From the NCBI GenBank assembly GCA_041497995.1, contig JBGQHM010000181.1:1-12928 (forward strand): DNA of 12,928 nucleotides. The letters are read 5' to 3'. Position numbers and translations under genes: made by a program. Below are positions 6,731 to 12,928 of the stretch, one piece after another. Origin of the DNA: DATKMS01 sp041497995 (GTDB taxonomy: Bacteria; Desulfobacterota; Binatia; HRBIN30). Position 1 is the stretch's first letter. Every line of letters starts with the position of its first letter. The notes beneath the pieces were generated by a model. That model worked only from the letters and a program-made list of their open reading frames with translations, had not been told where the DNA came from and made no database searches.

Positions 6731-8488
6731 ATGCAGGCTGAAAGGGTGAGCCAGCATACCGCTCTCGCGGTGACCGCTGCCGCCTATCTCGTGCTGGTGG
6801 TTGTCTACTTCTTATCCTTTGGGTCGAGTGCCTGGCATCCCACGGATTACGAGTTGACCATGGCGTGGACTTGGAGGCTCGCTCACGGAGAAGTTCCGTA
6901 TCGCGATTTCATGTCTCACAAGCCCCCCGGCACCATTTGGTTCCACACGGTGTGGCTATTGTTTCCCGACCACTGGCAAGTGAGGGCATCGCGGCTGTTT
7001 TTCTACGCGCAAATGGCGTTCTCTGGAGCGCTTCCCATCCTCTGGGCCCTCCACCGCCGGCGCATAGTGTTTGGCTGGCGTCTCCCAATTCTGGGCGTGA
7101 CGTTCGTCATCTTCGCGCTGCACAACTTCCCCGTCATGCCGTGGCAAACCACCGATGGCGTGATGTTCGCCACCATCGGTCTGGTAGCACTGCTCGAGTC
7201 GGTGACCACGGACAAGCCGCGGGGGGCGGTGGCGATGCGCGCGGGTGCCTCCGCAGCATTCACCTTGGCGCTGCTCTGCAAGCAGAGCTTCTTCCCGCTG
7301 TGTCTCCTCTTGGCGGGGCTAGCATCCTACGAGGTGCTGGCGATCGTCATCCGCGGGAGGACGCAGTTGGAGCGCTGGCAGGCGCTCAAGCTCTTCGCGG
7401 CATCTGCGCTTCCGGCTCTCATGCTGTTGGGGGCCTGCTACGCGTACTTACGTGCAACCGGTGCCCTCGAGCAGTTTATCCGGCAATTCCTTTCGCAGTC
7501 GACAGGGTCGGCGCTCGCGCAGTACGGCACGCCTTGGTCGGAGTACCAATGGATCACGGTAGTCTGGGCGGCGTTCCCGATTCTTCCGTTGCTCGACGTC
7601 GCGGGGCGCAAGATCGGAGCGTTCTTCGCACGAATCTTTGCGCTCGCCGCACTCTGGTATGTTGCGCAGCTTGCGTATGACCGTTCTCTCGAGGGTTTCG
7701 GGGAGATGGGATTCATCTTGTTTTTCATCCTCGTTGGAAGCCTTCTCGGGAGGGTGCTGCTGGCGGCGATGGAAACCGATCTCAGCAAGCGATTTCCCAA
7801 CCTCCCATCCACCGACCGTCCAATGCTGCTCATGCACTTCGGCTTCGTGCTCGTGGCGTGGTCGTGTCAACTGAGCTTGGGATATACCACGCCCATCCTC
7901 GGCGTAGCCGGTCTGGGTTTGGTGTTCCACGAATTACTTCCGCGCGAGCGATTTCCGATTGTTGATGTTGTTCCCGTGCTCGCGGCGGCAACCGTCGTCG
8001 CCGTCTCCTTCTGGAAGGCCAACTATGAGTATCCCTACCGTGACCTGGGCAGGCCAAGTCTCACAATGGACCTCGGTGAGGTGTTCCCGAAGCTGTCTGG
8101 CATTCGTACGAATCCCGTTACCTTCGCGCGCTACGTTGAGCTCAAGAACTTGATCACCACGTACGCGCTCAAAGAGCACCGATCATTTGCGGTCCTGCAG
8201 GACTACCCGGGCGCACATTGGCTCATGGATCAGAGAAACCCAATTTCGCTCGATTGGTGTTTGCTTGAGGAGCTTGCAACGTTCGAGTCACAACTGTGGG
8301 AGGAGCTCCAGAAAACCAACCCTATTGCGATCGTCCCTAAGGATGCTCATATCCCGTGGTTGGCTGACGATCCCGAGCCAGCCTGCGACGCAGTCGACTA
8401 CACAGCGCACAACGCATTGTCGCGTGCAGTTGCGCACCATTGGCACTTGTTGGGTAGTGGCACATACTTCTGCGTCTTCAGTCAGTAG
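6731..8488 (+). CDS. Polytopic membrane glycosyltransferase, GT-C (GT39/ArnT-like)
   Basis: The 585-aa protein has roughly ten or more hydrophobic segments (first at ~11-31). The first extracytoplasmic loop carries the acidic pair of GT-C enzymes in HPTDYELTMAW (Asp39, Glu41), then GEVPYRDFMSHKPPG (53-67), resembling the PYRDF..H.PPG signature of GT39-like family members. Such enzymes transfer a sugar from a polyprenyl-phosphate carrier on the periplasmic side of the inner membrane. The C-terminal ~130 residues are more hydrophilic (AVLQDYPGAHWLMDQRNP region) and probably form a periplasmic domain. The G-rich stretch at ~6720-6725 lies a few bases before ATG 6731; an in-frame GTG at 6746 is possible but has a worse-placed ribosome site. 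The gap to the acyltransferase gene is 65 nt. Its codon use looks less GC-biased than the three enzymes upstream. Confidence 0.8.
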   Translation: MQAERVSQHTALAVTAAAYLVLVVVYFLSFGSSAWHPTDYELTMAWTWRLAHGEVPYRDFMSHKPPGTIWFHTVWLLFPDHWQVRASRLFFYAQMAFSGALPILWALHRRRIVFGWRLPILGVTFVIFALHNFPVMPWQTTDGVMFATIGLVALLESVTTDKPRGAVAMRAGASAAFTLALLCKQSFFPLCLLLAGLASYEVLAIVIRGRTQLERWQALKLFAASALPALMLLGACYAYLRATGALEQFIRQFLSQSTGSALAQYGTPWSEYQWITVVWAAFPILPLLDVAGRKIGAFFARIFALAALWYVAQLAYDRSLEGFGEMGFILFFILVGSLLGRVLLAAMETDLSKRFPNLPSTDRPMLLMHFGFVLVAWSCQLSLGYTTPILGVAGLGLVFHELLPRERFPIVDVVPVLAAATVVAVSFWKANYEYPYRDLGRPSLTMDLGEVFPKLSGIRTNPVTFARYVELKNLITTYALKEHRSFAVLQDYPGAHWLMDQRNPISLDWCLLEELATFESQLWEELQKTNPIAIVPKDAHIPWLADDPEPACDAVDYTAHNALSRAVAHHWHLLGSGTYFCVFSQ

Positions 8489-8505
8489 CGGCGACGCGAC
8501 TCGGC

Positions 8506-8580
8506 TTATTGGGTGGGCGTAACCGACACGTTCGAGCCAGCCATCGGCTGATGCCGGTACCACGTGCCGGCGCGTTGTTT
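8506..8580 (-). pseudogene. Possible orphan gene tail (unrecognised)
   Basis: The minus strand of the gap between the two GT-C genes reads a natural-looking C-terminus, WYRHQPMAGSNVSVTPTQ, ending at TAA (8506-8508). The same frame stays open further upstream to 8691, but that part is antisense to the start of the next gene and looks like shadow sequence. I do not recognise the family. It could be a remnant of a lost gene, or chance; low complexity alone does not explain it. Confidence 0.2.
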
Positions 8581-8602
8581 GCCTCGTGATACCTTGCCGT
8601 GC

Positions 8603-8607
8603 GAGGA
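8603..8607 (+). promoter_or_regulatory. Ribosome binding site deciding the start at 8616
   Basis: GAGGA lies 8 nt before ATG 8616. It supports that codon over the in-frame GTG at 8586, which would add MIPCRARNSR in front of the first hydrophobic segment and has no such site. Confidence 0.6.
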
Positions 8608-8615
8608 ATTCGCGT

Positions 8616-10718
8616 ATGCAGCCGGTCGTAGAGTTTGTGATCCGCGCGACGTGCGCCGAGTGGCTTGTCGTCGGCACCGCCGTGGCGTCATACGCGCTTG
8701 CCGCGCGCCTGCTGCCTCGGGTGCCGGCCACGGTGCGCTGGCTCGGTGCGGTGCTGGCCGGCATTTGGCTGGCGACAGTGGGCTTCCACGTGCTGGCTGC
8801 CGCCGGCTGGTTCACGCTGCCAGCCGCGCTTATCGGTGTGACGGCGCTCGTTGCGCTGCTGGTCCCAACGACCCGCGGGCTGGGCCGCACATTCGCGCGC
8901 GACGCACGTGCCCTACGCAGGCTTGCCGCGCGCTTTCGCCGCAGCCCGCACCGCGGCATCGCCACGGCTCTGTTCGTCTGCGCTGCGCCGGTGCTGTTGC
9001 GTCCCCTGTTCATGCCACTTGTCGACTGGGACACGGTCACGTACCACGCACTCAAGGCGGGCATGTGGGTCCAACACGCAGGCAGGTTGCAGATGGATGC
9101 TCCTGGTCCATGGGCCATATACGGAGAGCGCTGGGGTGGTTCCGAGCTGCTGATGGCCTGGGCGATGCTGCCGTTTCACAGCGACCTGTTGGCGGTGGCT
9201 GGCGAGGGGCTGGAATGGCTGGGGGTTGGGTTTGCTGTGATGCTGTTGGCGCGGCAGCTCGGCGCGCGCGAACCGTATGCATCGTCGGCGGGAGGATTCA
9301 TGATGGCGGTGCCGACGATGCGCCTGTTGGTCGGTGCGGGCTACACGGAGCCGGTATTGTGCTTGTGCTTTGCTGCCGCTCTCATCTTTGCGATCCGCTG
9401 CCTGCGGCGCCCGTCACTCGGTACGTTCGTCTTCGCCGTTGTCGCCTGCGCGCTGTGCGCGGGTATCAAGATGACGTCGATCAGCACGGCCGGCGTCATC
9501 GGTGGGCTGCTGGTGCTGCGTATTCTGGTCGCCCGTCGTGGATGGTTGCAGCGATTCGGCTGGGTCGCGCTGGCCTCCGTAGCGGCAAGTGCGGTGCTCG
9601 TGCCGTGGATGGTTCACACGTATCGGAAGACCGGGTTCCCCCTGTCACCGCTGCCAGTTGTTGTCGCGGGCCACACCCTCGGCGTCGCGGCACCGGAGAC
9701 CGAGTGGTACATGAAGCGGCCCGACTTCGGAGACGGTGATTGGGAGACTGAGCGTGCGGCGCTCATGGAAGTCGTGTTCGGTTGGCGGGACAGCGACAAG
9801 GAAACCCTGCACGCGCCGGCGATGCTTCCTGTCGCCGTCGCGTTGATAGGCTTGCTGTTTCTGGCGCGCCGTGCGCCTGGGAGCGCGCTGTTTATGCTGG
9901 CGGCCCTGGGTCTCACCATCGCATCGTATTACGACCCGCGGCTTGCCGTGGTGCGCCACTACTGGACGATCAGCAGCAGCCGATTTCTGTTACCCGCACT
10001 GGTCGTGGCCGTGCCGCTGAGCGTTGCGTGGTGCCGTGAAGTACCCGGGCCCGGCCGCCTCTACCTCCGATTGCTGTGGCTCGTGACCGCGAGCTTTTTG
10101 TTGCAGATGACCACCGTGGGCGTGTCCTCGTCCGGCGTCGAGGCGGCAACGTTGGTAGCGGGAGGTGTGCTGCTTCTCTTGTCCGTGCTCGGCTGGCTCG
10201 TACCGCAGACGCCTTCCGCCGCGCGTGTCCCCCTCGTGGCGCTCGCGTTGAGTGGCGCGCTATTGATGCTGCACGGCCTGCGGGCCGACTTTCGGGGCGA
10301 CCTGATGGAATTCGACTTTTCGCTGCACGACCTACCGCGCTACTGGGTCAACGGCGCGCTCTTGCTGGACGATCCGGCCCAGCCGCGGCGCATCGCGGTC
10401 ACCAGTGGCCCGGCGCAGACCGTGGACAACTGGTTTGCAGCCAGCTTCCTGGGCAGCGCCCTGCAGAACGAGGTGCTCTACGTGAGCCCCATGGCGGATG
10501 GTTCGGTTCCACACTTCGGCTTGGGCGACCTGAACAGTCGCATCGTCCGCGACGCCGACGCCACCGCCTGGATGGCCCGGTTGAATGCACAGGGCATCAC
10601 CCACGTCGTCAGCTTTGCCCCCACCTCGGTTGAGCTCGACTGGATGCGCGCGCAGCCGAATCGATTCCACCGGTTGGACGGTGGCGACGATTGGGGGGTG
10701 TTCGAGCTCCGACCCTGA
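8616..10718 (+). CDS. Large polytopic membrane protein, probable GT-C glycosyltransferase
   Basis: The 700-aa product has many hydrophobic helices across residues ~10-550. An early loop holds LVDWDTVTYHALKAGMWVQ (135-153), with Asp137 and Asp139 placed like the catalytic acidic motif of GT-C enzymes (WD..YH is common in this type), followed by WGGSELLMAW (173-182). Residues ~555-700 form a hydrophilic C-terminal domain (RIAVTSGPAQTVDNWF, then ITHVVSFAPTSVELDW), probably periplasmic. By analogy it transfers a sugar from polyprenyl phosphate, but the exact family is not certain and a transporter or flippase is not fully excluded. It follows the previous GT-C gene by 127 nt, so it may have its own promoter, though I see no clear one. 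It is strongly GC-biased, unlike its neighbours on either side. The gene converges with the GT87 gene; 108 nt separate the two stops. Confidence 0.75.
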   Translation: MQPVVEFVIRATCAEWLVVGTAVASYALAARLLPRVPATVRWLGAVLAGIWLATVGFHVLAAAGWFTLPAALIGVTALVALLVPTTRGLGRTFARDARALRRLAARFRRSPHRGIATALFVCAAPVLLRPLFMPLVDWDTVTYHALKAGMWVQHAGRLQMDAPGPWAIYGERWGGSELLMAWAMLPFHSDLLAVAGEGLEWLGVGFAVMLLARQLGAREPYASSAGGFMMAVPTMRLLVGAGYTEPVLCLCFAAALIFAIRCLRRPSLGTFVFAVVACALCAGIKMTSISTAGVIGGLLVLRILVARRGWLQRFGWVALASVAASAVLVPWMVHTYRKTGFPLSPLPVVVAGHTLGVAAPETEWYMKRPDFGDGDWETERAALMEVVFGWRDSDKETLHAPAMLPVAVALIGLLFLARRAPGSALFMLAALGLTIASYYDPRLAVVRHYWTISSSRFLLPALVVAVPLSVAWCREVPGPGRLYLRLLWLVTASFLLQMTTVGVSSSGVEAATLVAGGVLLLLSVLGWLVPQTPSAARVPLVALALSGALLMLHGLRADFRGDLMEFDFSLHDLPRYWVNGALLLDDPAQPRRIAVTSGPAQTVDNWFAASFLGSALQNEVLYVSPMADGSVPHFGLGDLNSRIVRDADATAWMARLNAQGITHVVSFAPTSVELDWMRAQPNRFHRLDGGDDWGVFELRP

Positions 10719-10731
10719 GCGCGGGCAGCCG

Positions 10732-10836
10732 TCAGGTGTCTCCGGTCGGAATCGGTCGATAGTACGGCCGGCCCGCTAGCCCGCATTCGGTGATGAGTTC
10801 GGCGAAGTCGGGGTTGGTCGGCAGCGCTAAGCGGCG
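10732..10836 (-). pseudogene. Truncated gene tail A (AGRPYYRPIPT-type C-terminus)
   Basis: In the minus frame this reads RRLALPTNPDFAELITE, then C-G-L-AGRPYYRPIPTGDT and TGA at 10732-10734. It is homologous to the end of the fragment at 12361-12540. The 30-nt stretch 10744-10773 matches 12376-12405 at 28 of 30 positions. The fragment has no start of its own and its 5' side runs out of frame into the last ~10 bp of the GT87 gene, so it is a remnant, not a gene. Family not recognised. Confidence 0.6.
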
Positions 10837-12188
10837 GCGGGATCGCGTGCGCGTCGGCGTTCGCGCCAGAGCTGGCCCATAGTCAGCGCGGTCACTAGAA
10901 GGAGTGCGGTGTTCATCATGATGGATTGATCGAAGGTGGTAGTGACCATGTCGTCCGCTGCGCTAGACAGCAGGAGCAGTGCAGCGAGCGTCAGGCATCG
11001 TCGAAGCCACTGACTCTCATCCGACGCTGCCGGCCGCAAGAGATAAATTGCCGTGGGTATCACGAGCACATAGTAGTGTATCCACACCAGGTTGGCGCTC
11101 AGGAGCATCAGCGCGCCGCCGATGCCGGCGACGCAGAAGGCCTCGTGCTTCGCCGCGCCGACCCGCTTTTTTGGCGGCTCACTGCTGCCACGCGCGGCGC
11201 GGGATCCATTGGGCCTTGTTGCGTAGACGGTGTAGCAAAATGCCGAAGCAATCGTGGTCATCACGAACAAGGACACGTGCATGTGAGTGATTGAAAAGAC
11301 CAGCGCGGAGAGGCCAACATTCCCGCTGTCCAATGAGTACGACAGCCCGAGCGTGGCGGGAATACTGGCAGCAAAATCGATCCATATCCCAGGTTTGTGG
11401 AAATACCACATGGGGATTGCGTAGGAGATGGCGATGCCAAGCAGCGCCCCCGCAAGCAGCTGCGTTAGAGCCCGGTGCCGCTTATCGATAATGACCACGG
11501 CGATATCCAACAGGAGAATCGGCAGAAGGTTTGGTTTGAGCATCGTCGCAGCGCCGATGACGCCCCCGGCCCACCCTCTCCGCTCCGTCGCAATAAGGTA
11601 GATGAAGAGACTGACGAAGAGCAGTTGTATCTGATTGACGTTTCCAACTTGAACATCCGAGAGCAGTGGCTCGTAACTGCCTATGAAAAAACACAGACAC
11701 AGTAATATAGACAAGAGTGAGTAGCCCACTATGAGGCACAGAAGTGCCAACGACGAGATAGAACACGCCAGCGCTAGCGTCGCGAACAGCGCCCGATCGA
11801 GCGGATAGTTTCCAGTCGCAAGCAAGCCGACGGTTGCATAGATGAGTGGGGAGCCGGTGGCGTCGATTCGATCCTGGTAGAGCTGTGATGTGATATCCAT
11901 GGCAGCCTGTTGGCTCGGCGAAATGCCTGACCTGGTGGCCTGTTGTCGGAGTAGTGATGCCATTTGCCGTTGCCCGCTCGGGGCGTAGATGTTGTCGACC
12001 GGTTGAATCGCAAGTGCGCGCGGGACGCTCCAGAGGGTATAGAAATCGATCATCGGACTCTTGGCGGTGCGTTGCCACTGGACGAGGAGGACGTGGGTCA
12101 GGAGCAAGAGCGCCAGCGCAAGAGCGGGGCGATCGAAAGCCCGCGACGGCCCCGAGGCCTCGGCACTCAGCACTGAGCACTCAAGCAA
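10827..12188 (-). CDS. Polytopic GT87/DUF2029-family glycosyltransferase
   Basis: The protein (~453 aa) has about ten hydrophobic helices. Family landmarks are an Asp in the first loop, MIDFYTLW (Asp48, in the position of the catalytic Asp of PimE-type mannosyltransferases), VGNVNQIQLL (181-190, matching the GQxN helix start) and MLKPNLLPILLL (216-227). GT87 enzymes move mannose or a related sugar from polyprenyl phosphate to an extracytoplasmic glycan. It runs opposite to the other glycan genes. The start is unclear: TTG 12188 and GTG 12173 are the only candidates before the first helix, neither has a Shine-Dalgarno site, and both lie in a heptamer repeat. The C-terminus ends RRARDPAAA right where remnant tail A begins. 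AT-richer patches (for example 11640-11800) set it apart from the GC-biased cluster and suggest separate acquisition. Confidence 0.82.
   Translation of the reverse strand: MLECSVLSAEASGPSRAFDRPALALALLLLTHVLLVQWQRTAKSPMIDFYTLWSVPRALAIQPVDNIYAPSGQRQMASLLRQQATRSGISPSQQAAMDITSQLYQDRIDATGSPLIYATVGLLATGNYPLDRALFATLALACSISSLALLCLIVGYSLLSILLCLCFFIGSYEPLLSDVQVGNVNQIQLLFVSLFIYLIATERRGWAGGVIGAATMLKPNLLPILLLDIAVVIIDKRHRALTQLLAGALLGIAISYAIPMWYFHKPGIWIDFAASIPATLGLSYSLDSGNVGLSALVFSITHMHVSLFVMTTIASAFCYTVYATRPNGSRAARGSSEPPKKRVGAAKHEAFCVAGIGGALMLLSANLVWIHYYVLVIPTAIYLLRPAASDESQWLRRCLTLAALLLLSSAADDMVTTTFDQSIMMNTALLLVTALTMGQLWRERRRARDPAAA
12164..12185 (-). repeat. GAGTGCT/CAGTGCT heptamer repeat over the GT87 start
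   Basis: On the minus strand three near-identical heptamers follow each other (GAGTGCT, CAGTGCT, GAGTGCC). The unit contains an inverted repeat, CTCAG-CA-CTGAG (12166-12177). It overlaps both possible start codons of the GT87 gene, so it is either part of the extreme N-terminus or, more likely, an intergenic repeat that the start call has swallowed. Confidence 0.5.
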
Positions 12189-12360
12189 ATGGCCCGCATT
12201 AGCGGCCGATCTGTCATAACCTCATCCCTCCGACGCAACCTGGGGCACCCGTCCCCCGGGGGGGCCGGGCCGTATGCGGTACAGACTGGGACCGTGTATA
12301 CGCTGCAGACAACGCGCCCATCAAGCCCCGGCGCGGCGGGGCACTTGAGTGCGGGCTCTC
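12189..12360 (+). other. Non-coding gap between the GT87 gene and tail B
   Basis: I see no gene here. It holds a C5G7 run (12253-12264) containing the palindrome CCCCCGGGGG with no loop, which is not a terminator. The promoter of the GT87 gene should lie here if that gene is transcribed alone, but no convincing -35/-10 pair is visible. Confidence 0.4.
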
Positions 12361-12540
12361 TCACCCGTCTCTTGCGGTCGGAATCGGCCGGTAGTACGGC
12401 CGGCCGGCTTGCACCCACTTTGTGTAGAGCTCCGCGAAGTTCGGACCCATCGGGTCCATGCTACGGATGGGCATCAAGCCGCGGCGGATGGTGAAGTCGT
12501 GCGATACGCGCTCCCCGGCGCGCACGAAGTGGCGCTCCAC
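12361..12540 (-). pseudogene. Truncated gene tail B (AGRPYYRPIPT-type C-terminus)
   Basis: A coherent minus-strand frame of 59 codons from GTG 12540 reads VERHFVRAGERVSHDFTIRR, then GLMPIRSMDPMGPNFAEL and WVQAGRPYYRPIPTARDG, with TGA at 12361-12363. Protein-like sequence continues upstream of the GTG (HGPNYCTWDGVLTC) to about 12583, and the frame stays open until TAG at 12631-12633, so the gene has lost its 5' part. The order H.PN..., R.FVRAGERVSHDFT faintly recalls the end of a SET domain (H.C.PN..., R.I.AGEE.T.DY), but I do not claim that. It shares its C-terminus with tail A at 10732-10836. It could still be a short expressed protein. Confidence 0.5.
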
Positions 12541-12586
12541 GCAAGTGAGAACTCCGTCCCAAGTGCAGTAGTTGGGGCCATGAGAA

Positions 12587-12928
12587 CTAACGGTGGGTTT
12601 GGTTTGAGCCCTCTGTTGAGCGTTCTAAGATCTTTAGATTGATGAGCTTCTGATCTCCATATGCAAAACTGGCACGACCATACCCATACGAGAGCAGCTG
12701 ATTGTCGTCTGTAATCAACGCCCCGCGCGCAGCGAAGCGCTGCAGCTGTTGCGCGTTGAAGCGCGCCGCTTCGGCGATCTGCTGCGCACTCAAGTTCCGG
12801 CCTTCGGCGTTTCTCTCAAGACCAGGCCACGAAAATGCTGCCTGACTCTGAGAGTCGGAGGTCTGATTCTTGCCCAGCAAGATGCCCGTGCTATTGACCG
12901 GATCAATCCACAGCAGGCTCGCAGGAAA
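12587..12928 (-). CDS. C-terminal end of a spermidine-synthase-like protein (5' partial)
   Basis: The minus frame is open to the window edge and ends at TAG (12587-12589), giving about 113 residues of a longer protein. It begins FPASLLWIDPVNSTGILLGK and later has RFAARGALITDDNQLLSYGYG. The order of an LW..P....ILLG strand, a helical insertion (SAQQIAEAARFNAQQLQRF) and TDDNQLLSY matches my recollection of the C-terminus of polyamine aminopropyltransferase-like proteins and their membrane-fused forms, which end in TDDxPxLEY. The catalytic core is outside the window, so a true spermidine-synthase activity cannot be judged. The DNA is visibly AT-richer than the rest of the window. The last residues (STEGSNQTHR) may be a run-on into foreign sequence at the junction with tail B. 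Confidence 0.5.
   Translation of the reverse strand, partial: FPASLLWIDPVNSTGILLGKNQTSDSQSQAAFSWPGLERNAEGRNLSAQQIAEAARFNAQQLQRFAARGALITDDNQLLSYGYGRASFAYGDQKLINLKILERSTEGSNQTHR

Noticed and set aside
8288..9118. 276-codon open frame on the minus strand
   Set aside because: It crosses the end of one membrane-protein gene and the beginning of the next; the product is Ser/Arg/Thr-rich without domain features. Only the short piece at 8506-8580 looks protein-like.
12253..12264. C5G7 run as a terminator or hairpin
   Set aside because: There is no loop and no following T-tract, so it does not fit a rho-independent terminator.

Overview
The window is GC-rich bacterial DNA with tightly packed genes. 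It suggests an uncultured relative of the deltaproteobacteria or Myxococcota, with the Binatota-like lineages a good guess. The reasons are the Thr/Pro-rich linkers, the C-terminal dockerin-like calcium-binding modules, the myxococcal-type Cys repeat (CGNG..E.CDDGN..DGCS..C) and the GC-biased codon use. This placement is inference; the window holds no rRNA or other marker gene.

Left part (1-3057, + strand): two adjacent secreted-protein genes that look paralogous at the C-terminus. The first is cut by the window edge, leaving only a Thr/Pro linker and a dockerin-like domain. The second is complete: signal peptide, long Gly/Asp/Ser-rich beta-helix-like region, Cys-rich repeats, Thr/Pro linker and dockerin-like domain.

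Middle part (3209-10718, + strand): a glycan-biosynthesis cluster. It runs: a dolichyl-phosphate-mannose-synthase-like GT2 enzyme; a Gfo/Idh/MocA oxidoreductase, a DegT-type PLP aminotransferase and a hexapeptide-repeat N-acyltransferase; then two large polytopic GT-C-like membrane proteins. The oxidoreductase, aminotransferase and acyltransferase are joined by 4-bp start/stop overlaps, and together they can oxidise, aminate and acetylate a nucleotide sugar. A GT2 that charges polyprenyl phosphate, next to integral-membrane enzymes that usually take polyprenyl-phosphate sugars, is a coherent picture of glycan assembly on the outer face of the inner membrane.

Right part (10719-12928, - strand): a third polytopic glycosyltransferase (GT87/DUF2029 type) runs convergently. 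It lies between two homologous, truncated gene tails that both encode a version of AGRPYYRPIPT. Beyond the second tail, an AT-richer segment carries the C-terminal end of a spermidine-synthase-like protein that runs off the window. These remnants point to recombination at the right-hand border of the cluster. No tRNA, rRNA, CRISPR array, transposase or convincing rho-independent terminator was seen.
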